Assembly (NCBI RefSeq): GCF_001267405.1
Contig: NZ_CP012369.1
Span: forward strand, 1,638,001 to 1,702,000
DNA length: 64,000 nt
Source: Moorella thermoacetica
GTDB lineage: Bacteria > Bacillota > DSM-521 > Neomoorellales > Neomoorellaceae
Direction: 5' to 3'
Part shown: positions 8,603-15,999 of the stretch, one piece after another
Layout of the letters: each line of letters opens with the position of its first letter
How positions within the stretch are numbered: the first letter of the stretch is position 1
Program-made: the position numbers and the translations under genes
Notes under the pieces: model-generated
Databases searched by the model: none
The model's input: only the letters and a program-made list of their open reading frames with translations
What the model was told of the DNA's origin: nothing

Positions 8603-11191
8603 TTAAACATCAATAACTCCCCGGAAATAGTGGCCACGGGTAATGCCCGCCGGGGCCAGGGCTTCCGCCTCCCGGGCGGCCGCCCCCAGAACCCTGCTTT
8701 CTTCCCTGGTCCCCAGGGCGGCCAGGGCCTCCCGGTAGAGGGCCGTCACCCGGCGGATATAGCCGGGAGGCTTTTCCCGGGCCTCAATGCGAATCCAGGC
8801 CAGACCCAGGCCGGCGATGGCCGCCAGATGGTCCACGAGGCACATTTCTTTGGGGTTATATAAATAAAAGCGACACTGCCGGTCGGTAGCTACCGGGAAC
8901 ACCAGCCCCAGGCGATCCTTCAGTCCATAGCGACCCCGGCGGCAGGGAGCCGTGCAAACCTGCCCCGGTTTTTTGCCCCCCAGCCGCGCTCCCAGGACGC
9001 AGTGGGCCGAGACTATCAGGGGCAGGGACCCGTGGACGATGCCTTCCAGGGGCAGGCCCGGTGCCCGGGACTTAAACTCCCGCAGCTGTTCCAGATTTAA
9101 CTCCGGCGACAGGGTCACACCTTGTAAACCGGCAGCGGCCAAAGCCTCTACTGCGGTGACGTTAAATACATTTAAAGGATAATCGCCCCATCCCGCCAGG
9201 TGATATTCTTGTAATAGCTCCAGGCCGCCCGGATTGGCCACCATTATCAATCTGGCCCCGGCTTCCATAAATTGTTCCAGGCGCTTCTTTACCCTGCCGG
9301 CCTCCTTTTCGTGCCACAGGCGCGGCAGGGCGGGAATGACTTCTGCCCCCTTCTCCCCGGCCAGGGTCACCAGTTCCCGCAGGTCGCCTGTATCCAGGGT
9401 TTCTTTCCCCTGCCAGATTTCCCCGGCCAGGTACACCCTCCCGGCACCTGCGGCCAGGGCGACCCGGGCTCCTTCACCGTCGCCTACGGCTACAGCCAGG
9501 CGGGGCCGGTGATAGCCGTTTCCTGCTACCGGCCCTGGTAACCCCGTATACCCTGTTATTGTCGTTTTCGTGGTTGGTGCTTGCACCCGTCCCCGGGGCG
9601 TTAGGCAAACTTCCAGGCCGGTACGGAAGGACTCCGGAGACGGTACCCGTTGCGGCCAGGAGGATAGGCGCTTCTGCCGGAGTTCCTCAATGGCCTCCCG
9701 GCGCAACCGGTTTAATTCACTTAAAGGTACCATGACCGGTCCTTCCAAGTGCGCCACCAGCCGGTCCAACCGGTAGGGTGTGTTGCCCAGGCGGCCCAGC
9801 TGGGCCGTTAGAGTGGCCATATCCAGGGGATGGCGTTTAGCCACTGCCGCGGCTACAGCGGTCCGGGCCTGGACACGGTTGCCGCCGGGGTCGACAACCT
9901 CCAGTTCCAGGGGGTCCCCCGGTCGCCCCCGCACTGCCATGGTCAGCGGCACCCGGGGCTCTTCCCGGGGCGAGGTATAGGTACGCCGGACCTCCTCCAG
10001 GAGCTCCACATCGCTGGTTTTAAAGATCCGGTCCCCCGGCCGGGTGGCAGGGGGCAGCTCCAGGGCCACGGTGGTCCCTGGCGGTGCCTGGGGCACCTCC
10101 CGGCCCTCCTGCCAGATATGGTGAACCACTATCCCTTGATGGCCGCCCCGGCTGACCCAGACATCCAGGCCGTCCCCCCGGCGCAAGGGGGCCTCCAGGC
10201 GTACCAGCCAGCGCTCCCCCTGGCGCCGGCCGGCCCGGCCCAGGTAAAGACCCCGGTTACTGGGTCGGCCGTACCCCATGAGTTCGACCCCCGGGTCGCC
10301 GTCCAGGTAACCCGGCGTAAAATCGCGGTTAAAGATCTGGGCCACTTCCGCCCGTTCTGCCGGGGAAACGGCAAATCCCCGGGGATCGGCCAGGTAGCGA
10401 TCAATGACCCGCCGGTAGGCCCTGGTCACCACGGCTACATACTCCGGCCGCCGCAGGCGGCCTTCGATCTTGAAGGCCGTGACCCCGGCAGCCAGCAAAT
10501 CCGGAATCCGGTCCAGGGTATAGAGGTCGCGGGTGCTTAACAGGTGTTCCGGTTTCGCTTCCAGGGGATGGCCGGCCTCGTCCACCAGGGTGTAGGCCAG
10601 GCGACAGGGCTGGGCGCAGCGGCCACGATTGCCGCTGCGGCCCCCAATCATGCTGCTTAACAAGCACTGACCCGAGTAAGAAAAGCAAAGAGCCCCGTGG
10701 ACGAAGGCTTCCAGTTCCAGCTCTACCTGCTCCCTGATGGCCCTGATGTCGTCCAGGGACAGCTCCCGGGCAAGGACCACCCGCTTGAAGCCCAGTTGCT
10801 CCAGGTATTTGACTCCAGCGGCATTGGTCACCGTCATCTGGGTACTACCGATGAGGGGTAGTTCCGGCAGGAGCCGCCGGGCGAGATGGGCCAGTCCCAG
10901 GTCCTGGACGATGACACCATCCACTCGCGCCGCTCCCAAAAAATAGAGGTAATCCATGGCCGCAGGGAGTTCCCGGTCAGCCAGGAGAATGTTTACGGTG
11001 ACATAAACGCGGCAGCCCCTTTCATGGGCATAATCCAGGGCCGCCAGGATCCCATCCCGATCAAAATTATCAGCGCCTGCCCGGGCGTTAAACTGCCGGC
11101 CGCCCAGGTAAACGGCGTCGGCGCCGTTGGCGATGGCCGCCTTCAGGGCTTCCTGGTTCCCGGCCGGGGCCATGAGTTCTGGTTTATTCAT
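8603..11191 (-). CDS. U32 family peptidase / rRNA-hydroxylation-type protein, long form with DUF3656
   Basis: The 862-aa protein starts MNKPELMAPAGNQEALKAAI and carries the U32 signature EAFVHGALCFSYSGQC with a downstream Cys cluster (GRCAQPCR). A DUF3656-like middle follows, then a second U32-like module ending with GKKPGQVCTAPCRRGRYG. Long U32 proteins include RlhA, which is needed for hydroxylation of a 23S rRNA cytidine, and older annotation calls them collagenase-like peptidases. No active-site assignment is attempted. GAGGTG precedes the ATG. It probably forms a unit with mutS2 (81-bp gap). Confidence 0.85.
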   Translation of the reverse strand: MNKPELMAPAGNQEALKAAIANGADAVYLGGRQFNARAGADNFDRDGILAALDYAHERGCRVYVTVNILLADRELPAAMDYLYFLGAARVDGVIVQDLGLAHLARRLLPELPLIGSTQMTVTNAAGVKYLEQLGFKRVVLARELSLDDIRAIREQVELELEAFVHGALCFSYSGQCLLSSMIGGRSGNRGRCAQPCRLAYTLVDEAGHPLEAKPEHLLSTRDLYTLDRIPDLLAAGVTAFKIEGRLRRPEYVAVVTRAYRRVIDRYLADPRGFAVSPAERAEVAQIFNRDFTPGYLDGDPGVELMGYGRPSNRGLYLGRAGRRQGERWLVRLEAPLRRGDGLDVWVSRGGHQGIVVHHIWQEGREVPQAPPGTTVALELPPATRPGDRIFKTSDVELLEEVRRTYTSPREEPRVPLTMAVRGRPGDPLELEVVDPGGNRVQARTAVAAAVAKRHPLDMATLTAQLGRLGNTPYRLDRLVAHLEGPVMVPLSELNRLRREAIEELRQKRLSSWPQRVPSPESFRTGLEVCLTPRGRVQAPTTKTTITGYTGLPGPVAGNGYHRPRLAVAVGDGEGARVALAAGAGRVYLAGEIWQGKETLDTGDLRELVTLAGEKGAEVIPALPRLWHEKEAGRVKKRLEQFMEAGARLIMVANPGGLELLQEYHLAGWGDYPLNVFNVTAVEALAAAGLQGVTLSPELNLEQLREFKSRAPGLPLEGIVHGSLPLIVSAHCVLGARLGGKKPGQVCTAPCRRGRYGLKDRLGLVFPVATDRQCRFYLYNPKEMCLVDHLAAIAGLGLAWIRIEAREKPPGYIRRVTALYREALAALGTREESRVLGAAAREAEALAPAGITRGHYFRGVIDV

Positions 11192-11231
11192 CCTTTCACC
11201 TCAAGGCTTATTATATCGCGGCCCGGGGAAA

Positions 11232-11270
11232 ATAAAAACGCCGGCAGCTCCTTTAGGGGCTTCCGGCGTA
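11232..11270 (-). terminator. Terminator after the 62-aa gene
   Basis: The stem CGCCGGAAGC/GCTGCCGGCG is followed on the minus strand by GTTTTTATTTT. It separates the small gene from the U32 gene. Confidence 0.8.
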
Positions 11271-11298
11271 TATCGTGTGCCCTGCTATTACCGGCATT

Positions 11299-11487
11299 TT
11301 AGTTTTGTTCCACCCGCCCGGCAGGGTCAGCAACAACCCGGGAATAACCGGCCTTCGTAAACCATTCCCAGTTGCTCCGCAGGCAATTATAACGCTCCTC
11401 CAGGCGGGCATAAGCAGCATTTAACTCGGCCGGCGTCAGTTCTGGCAGTACCTTCCCATATTCTGTCCTGGCTAATACTTGGGACAT
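11299..11487 (-). CDS. Small hypothetical protein, 62 aa
   Basis: I do not recognise this protein. It is predicted soluble, helical and rich in Leu, Glu, Ala and Tyr, with an N-terminal half MSQVLARTEYGKVLPELTPA. GGGAGGCGG lies just upstream of the ATG at suitable spacing, and a strong terminator follows the stop. It therefore looks like an independent single-gene unit rather than a chance frame. Confidence 0.6.
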   Translation of the reverse strand: MSQVLARTEYGKVLPELTPAELNAAYARLEERYNCLRSNWEWFTKAGYSRVVADPAGRVEQN

Positions 11488-11816
11488 TTTTTCCGCCTCC
11501 CTTTTAAATCCCCTTGGGTAGAGTTATTTTACCACACTTTTAAAACAGTTGCGTCATTCACCGGCTACAAAGTTAGTTTTAAATATCCAGTGGTCGAAAA
11601 TCCCCCCCGAACGGTTTTTTGTACCTCTTTTCACTATCCTTAAAAAGCAAATCCCGTGCCAGACAATAAAAAAACGGCTTCCGCCCTTGATTTATCTAGC
11701 GAAAGTCGTTTTTTAACAAGCCCATGCCTGTTTTCTTCTATACATTTTTTTGAATGGAATTGGTCTTAATCCTGATAGTTGGCCGTTTCCGTGCTATTCA
11801 TATTTTTGTACAGCGT
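11488..11816. other. Intergenic region, no gene seen
   Basis: This 329-bp AT-rich gap holds the promoter region of the 62-aa gene and the bidirectional-looking terminator listed separately. I see no further coding or RNA signal. Confidence 0.6.
11668..11714 (-). terminator. Terminator downstream of the sigma-54 regulator
   Basis: The arms AAAAAACGGCTTCCGC and GCGAAAGTCGTTTTTT pair around a 14-nt loop with T runs on both strands. It lies about 100 bases beyond the regulator's stop. Confidence 0.7.
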
Positions 11817-14063
11817 TCATTTATTTGTACCACCATTTTTGCGGCCCATTAAATTATAGCGTTTTATCATCTCATTCAAAGTGCTCCGCTTCAGGCCCAG
11901 GATCTCTGCCGCCCGGGCCTGGACCCCCTGGCTCTCCTCCAGAGCCTGCAGAATAAGGCGCGATTCGTAGGCGGCCACAGCCTCTTTAAAACTCATGCCC
12001 CGGGTGAAGGCCCAGCCGGAAGCCCCGGCGGCCATGTTACGGAACTGCCGCGGTAAATCGCCCAGCTCGATTCTCTTACTCTCGGTCAAAATAACCGCCC
12101 GCTCGATGACGTTCTCCAGTTCCCGAACATTGCCCGGCCAGTCGGCCCGTATCAGGGCGTCCATGGCCTCGTGGGTGAAGCCATTGACTTCTTTACCCAG
12201 GCGCTGGCAGGATTTTTCCAGGAAGTGACGGGCCAGCAGGGGGATATCATCCCGCCGTTCCCGCAAGGGCGGCAGCCAGATGGTAATGACGTTGAGGCGA
12301 TAAAGGAGCTCGGGCCGGAAGGCGCCATCCTTGACGGCCTTCTCCAGGTCCCGGTTGGTGGCCGCCAGGACGCGGACGTTCACCCTGGTCGGCCTGGTCT
12401 CTCCCACCCGTAAGAATTCCCCTTCCTGGAGGACGCGCAGGAGCTTGCTCTGGAGTCCCAGGCTGATATCGCCGATTTCATCCAGGAAAATGGTGCCTTC
12501 GTTGGCCTCCTCAAAGAGTCCTTTCTTAGCCGTGACCGCCCCGGTAAAGGCGCCCCGGGCATGGCCGAAGAGCTCGCTCTCCAGCAAGGTTTCCGGCAGG
12601 GCGGCGCAGTTGATGCTGACGAAGGGCGCCTCGCTCCGGCGGCTGTGATAATGTATGGCCCTAGCCACCAGCTCCTTGCCGGTACCGCTCTCCCCCCGGA
12701 TGAGGACGGTGGCATCGGTTTTAGCTACCTTCTCTATCAGGCGGTAGACCTCCTGCATGGCTGCACTGTTGCCCACCAGCTGGCCAAACTTGCCCTGGAA
12801 GGCTTTAAGCTCCTGGCGCAGGTGGAAGTTGCTCTTTTCCAGCTGGGCAATGAGGTAGGGCAGGCACATGCGATTCTCCGCCAGGCCGTGATAAACGGCA
12901 ACGGCCTTCTCCCGGCAGGAGGGATAGCCACAGGCACCGCAATTGAGCTCGTCCTCCGGGGTATACTTACCCAGTTCTGCCAGGATGGCCCGGATATCCG
13001 CCTCGCTGGGCCGGGGAAAGAAAACGCTCTGATCATGAAACTCCCGGCGCAAGTTTATCCCTGTGAGATCCAGGGGCTGGGGACGGGTATTTTGCAATCC
13101 CTGGCGGGTAAATTCGGCCACAATCTTCCGCCGCCGGTAGGGCGAAAAATCGTTTTCCTGCATGGGGCCGTTGATGCACCCCTTGCAGAAGAGCATATCA
13201 GCCATCTGAGGCACCATCTTGCCCTCGTTTACTGCTTTTAAAAAATCCAGGCAGTCTTCACGGCCTTCAACTACCAGGACCTGGTTGGTCAGGATATCGG
13301 CATCGATGCCGGCGCTACGTAAGAGGCCGCCCCCGACGGGGTAGAGGCGGCCCAGATAGGCCGGGTCATTATCGAAATCGCTGTTACCGCAGAGATTAAT
13401 GTCGATCTCCCTGGCGACCAGCATCTCCTTTAGCTCCAGAAAGGTCAGGACGGCGTCAATCGCCCCGGCTACTTCTTCCTCCCTGGCCTCTCCTTTCTTG
13501 GCCACGCAGGGACCAATGAAGACCAGGCGGACATCGGGACCCTTGCGGGCTTTCAGGTAGCGTCCCAAGGCGATCATGGGCGATACCACCGGCACCAGCT
13601 GGGGCAGCAGGCGGGGGTAGTATTTGGTCACCAGGTTGACTATCGCCGGGCATGGGGTGCTGATGAGCCCCTGGCGGTCGCCGGCTTCCTGGAGGTACTT
13701 TTGATACTCCAGGGTAACCAGATGGGCGCCGTAAGCCACTTCATAAACCTCGTCAAAACCCAGCTTCCGCAGGGCCGCCACCACCTGGCCGGGCCAGGCG
13801 GGGTGAAATTCCGCGACAAAAGAAGGCGCCAGGCAGGCTATGACCCGGCCGGCAGCCAGGAATTCCTCTACTTTGTCTATTTCCCGCTCGACCAGCTTGG
13901 CTCCCTGGGCACAGACCTGGACGCAGTGGCCGCAGGCGATACAAAGCTCCGGTACCACCCGGGCCTGGCCGTCGACTACCTTGATCGCCTTGACCGGGCA
14001 GTTGCGGATGCAAGCATAACACATCCGGCATTTGCCTGTGATTGTTTTCACTATTTCCCGCAC
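11817..14063 (-). CDS. Sigma-54 activator with [FeFe]-hydrogenase-like sensor domain
   Basis: Domains of this 748-aa protein in order: two 4Fe-4S motifs (Cys 12/15/18/22 and 41/44/47/51); a hydrogenase large-subunit-like domain (about 65-350) with STPCPA (C138), GPCVAKK (C186) and FCKGC (C293, C296); a small FeS domain (C375, C378, C383, C400); and a sigma-54 AAA+ domain with Walker A GESGTGKE (457-464), GAFTGA (504-509) and FLDEIGD. A Fis-type HTH near 715-740 closes it. GAFTGA indicates real sigma-54 contact. The four Cys match the positions of H-cluster Cys ligands, but the last pair is CxxC rather than CxxxC. It is probably a cytoplasmic H2 or redox sensor. The hydrogenase operon is nearby (16-20 kb). 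Confidence 0.88.
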   Translation of the reverse strand: MREIVKTITGKCRMCYACIRNCPVKAIKVVDGQARVVPELCIACGHCVQVCAQGAKLVEREIDKVEEFLAAGRVIACLAPSFVAEFHPAWPGQVVAALRKLGFDEVYEVAYGAHLVTLEYQKYLQEAGDRQGLISTPCPAIVNLVTKYYPRLLPQLVPVVSPMIALGRYLKARKGPDVRLVFIGPCVAKKGEAREEEVAGAIDAVLTFLELKEMLVAREIDINLCGNSDFDNDPAYLGRLYPVGGGLLRSAGIDADILTNQVLVVEGREDCLDFLKAVNEGKMVPQMADMLFCKGCINGPMQENDFSPYRRRKIVAEFTRQGLQNTRPQPLDLTGINLRREFHDQSVFFPRPSEADIRAILAELGKYTPEDELNCGACGYPSCREKAVAVYHGLAENRMCLPYLIAQLEKSNFHLRQELKAFQGKFGQLVGNSAAMQEVYRLIEKVAKTDATVLIRGESGTGKELVARAIHYHSRRSEAPFVSINCAALPETLLESELFGHARGAFTGAVTAKKGLFEEANEGTIFLDEIGDISLGLQSKLLRVLQEGEFLRVGETRPTRVNVRVLAATNRDLEKAVKDGAFRPELLYRLNVITIWLPPLRERRDDIPLLARHFLEKSCQRLGKEVNGFTHEAMDALIRADWPGNVRELENVIERAVILTESKRIELGDLPRQFRNMAAGASGWAFTRGMSFKEAVAAYESRLILQALEESQGVQARAAEILGLKRSTLNEMIKRYNLMGRKNGGTNK

Positions 14064-14221
14064 AATTCATCCCTCGCCGCACTATTTTTCCTAAACTCTA
14101 TTATACAATACATCTATCTGGATGGGGAGACGAATTTCCGGACCGGATGTGGATGGCCCTTAAATGTGGTGGTCGCTACTGCCGCCAGGGTGAAACTAAC
14201 CTGTTTACTACCAGGCAGGAA

Positions 14222-14260
14222 CACAAAAACAGCTACCCCGCTATAAGGGATAGCTGTTCC
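14222..14260 (-). terminator. Terminator of the small XRE gene
   Basis: The stem AACAGCTA/TAGCTGTT is followed on the minus strand by TTTTG. It lies 70 bases past the stop of the 67-aa XRE gene. Confidence 0.65.
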
Positions 14261-14328
14261 GGAGGTATGTTAGGTGTAACGCCGTCACTTGAATTAAGAA
14301 AAAATGACTTTGAAGCACTAAACGAGCT

Positions 14329-14532
14329 TTATTTGAAAAAAAGCTCATCTACCGTCAAACCGAAATAATCGGCCAGCTTTTTCATGGTTTCTTTACGTGG
14401 ATAACGCTGGCCCCTCTCGATCATGGCATAGGCGCTCTGGGTTATACCAACTGCAGATGCTACCTTAACCTGGCTGAGGCCCCGTTCCCGGCGTAGCTGG
14501 TATAGTTTCTCATTGCGCATAAATCTCACCAT
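14329..14532 (-). CDS. Small XRE-family repressor, 67 aa
   Basis: This protein is a single Cro/C1-type helix-turn-helix (LYQLRRERGLSQVKVASAVG, then ITQSAYAMIERGQRYP) with a short C-terminal tail. It binds DNA. No effector domain is present. Two starts are possible: ATG 14532 behind AAGG, or ATG 14520 behind GGTGAG. It is divergent from a second XRE gene, and its promoter (TTGACA at 14585-14590, -10 near 14562-14567) contains a palindromic operator in the spacer, which suggests self-repression or cross-repression. Confidence 0.85.
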   Translation of the reverse strand: MVRFMRNEKLYQLRRERGLSQVKVASAVGITQSAYAMIERGQRYPRKETMKKLADYFGLTVDELFFK

Positions 14533-14561
14533 AATTACCTTGGAAATCCCATCCTAAGATT

Positions 14562-14627
14562 ATATAATCACGTTTCGCGATATTTGTCAAGGTTTAAAGA
14601 CTAAATTATCACAAATTGTGATATGAT
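14562..14627. promoter_or_regulatory. Divergent promoters with two palindromic operators
   Basis: A perfect 17-bp palindrome TATCACAAATTGTGATA (14607-14623) abuts a TATGAT -10 for the plus-strand XRE gene. A second imperfect palindrome ATCACGTTTCGCGAT (14567-14581) lies between the -35 TTGACA and the -10 of the minus-strand XRE gene. Both overlap RNA polymerase sites, as expected for repressors. Confidence 0.65.
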
Positions 14628-14676
14628 ATTGTTAAGCTTTCCGCCGCCATGTTAAATTGGCAATGAGGTGGCTATT

Positions 14677-15135
14677 ATGAAGTCCCTGGGGGAAAGATTA
14701 GCATTCTTGCGTAAAGAACGGGCCTTATCCCAGGCGGAGATGGCCAAATTGCTCAATATGGGTCAGAGTACTATCGCCATGTACGAAAAAAATAAACGCC
14801 GGCCCGACCCGGAAACCCTGGAAAGGCTTGCCGACTTTTTTGATGTCTCTATTGATTATCTTCTGGGACGTGCTGATTCCCGGCAAAAAGAAACCTATCC
14901 TTTGCAGGATGAAACCCAGGCCAGAACAACTATGGTTTTGCTTGAACCCGGGGTCAGGACCTTGCTTGCTGACCCTATTTTTAAAAATATCTTCAAGCGC
15001 CTGCCCAATCTTGATTTGACTCCGGGTGAAAAGGAATTACTCGCCCAGCACTGGGACCTGGCACTGCAGCTGATTGAAAAGGAAAAGTCGCGGTTGCAAT
15101 CTATTGATAAAAAAGAAAAACCCCCGCAGGAGTAA
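14677..15135 (+). CDS. XRE-family transcriptional regulator, 152 aa
   Basis: An N-terminal HTH (about 1-65: LSQAEMAKLLNMGQSTIAMY, then EKNKRRPDPETL) is followed by the typical SIDYLLGRAD boundary. The C-terminal helical region of about 80 residues is unassigned, with NLDLTPGEKELLAQHW. I choose ATG 14677 because GAGGTGG sits 5-6 bases upstream. A GTG 9 bases earlier overlaps that Shine-Dalgarno. The C-terminal part could be a dimerisation or ligand domain. It is divergent from the 67-aa XRE gene and shares its operator region. Confidence 0.85.
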   Translation: MKSLGERLAFLRKERALSQAEMAKLLNMGQSTIAMYEKNKRRPDPETLERLADFFDVSIDYLLGRADSRQKETYPLQDETQARTTMVLLEPGVRTLLADPIFKNIFKRLPNLDLTPGEKELLAQHWDLALQLIEKEKSRLQSIDKKEKPPQE

Positions 15136-15245
15136 GAAAAAAGACCACCGCCTTCACCCTTCATGGGGGATGAAAGCTTCTAAATACTTTCTAACTCTGA
15201 GGCTGTCAGGCTTCAGCCAAACAGCCTGGACTCATCTGCACATGT

Positions 15246-15830
15246 CTAACATTTCAACTTCCGGAACAGATCGACGGCTACCGCGGCCATGGCCTGATAC
15301 CCTTTTATACTGGGGTGGGCGTCGTCAACGAAGAATTCTCTTTTCCCCCAACCAGTATCCTGGTCCAGGAGGGGGATATAAAAGTCCAGAAGCTCTAAAC
15401 CCAGGGAGCTGGCCAGGTGGCGGCAGGCGTCACGATAATCCGCCAGCAATCCGGCCATCTTTTCCAAGAACGATGCCGGGATGTCGGAACCTGTCCGGCA
15501 GAGGGGGGGCGGCAGGCAGATAATAACCTCGATGCCGGCCCGGCGGGATTTATCAATCATGGTTCGGATGTTACTTTCCACTTCCGCGGCGGCCAAACCG
15601 GCCCAGGCGTCGTTGGTCCCGCCCATGATGGTCACTGCCCGGGGCCCCGGCCGGACAACATCCTCATCGAAACGGGCCAGCATCTCCCCCGTCGTTTCCC
15701 CGCTGATACCCCGGTTGATCACCTGCAGGCCGGTTTCCGCGGCCGCCAGGTTCAGCCAGGAGGCCTCCGGCCCGAAGGGATACCCCCACGTCAGGCTGTC
15801 CCCCAGGCCTACCAGATCAATTGCCTGCAT
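15246..15830 (-). CDS. SGNH/GDSL-family hydrolase
   Basis: The 194-aa protein has block I GLGDSLTWGYPFG with the nucleophile Ser, block III GGTNDAWAG with oxyanion Gly/Asn, and block V DDAHPS with catalytic Asp and His. These make a complete SGNH esterase/lipase triad. There is no signal peptide, so it should act in the cytoplasm. The substrate cannot be told from sequence. It stands alone on the minus strand. Confidence 0.87.
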   Translation of the reverse strand: MQAIDLVGLGDSLTWGYPFGPEASWLNLAAAETGLQVINRGISGETTGEMLARFDEDVVRPGPRAVTIMGGTNDAWAGLAAAEVESNIRTMIDKSRRAGIEVIICLPPPLCRTGSDIPASFLEKMAGLLADYRDACRHLASSLGLELLDFYIPLLDQDTGWGKREFFVDDAHPSIKGYQAMAAVAVDLFRKLKC

Positions 15831-15936
15831 GTTGTTCCTCTCCCTTGATTGGATATTTTTCCCTCCTTAAATTTAATGAAGCTTACGAGCCTGCTTTAGT
15901 TTTCGCCACAAGACCTCTTTCTCCTTCTCGACCAGA

Positions 15937-15979
15937 TAAAAAGGCCTCCCCGGCGCTTTTAAAGAACCGGGGAGGTCCT
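15937..15979 (-). terminator. Terminator of the hydCBA operon
   Basis: An 11-bp stem (GGACCTCCCCGG/CCGGGGAGGCC) is followed on the minus strand by TTTTTAT, 20-60 bases after the hydA stop. Confidence 0.85.
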
Positions 15980-15999
15980 GGCGAACTGCAAAAGATTCT

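Noticed and set aside
14042-14368. A 108-codon plus-strand frame between the sigma-54 regulator and the XRE gene
   Set aside because: It crosses a terminator and the ends of two minus-strand genes. Composition is not coding-like.
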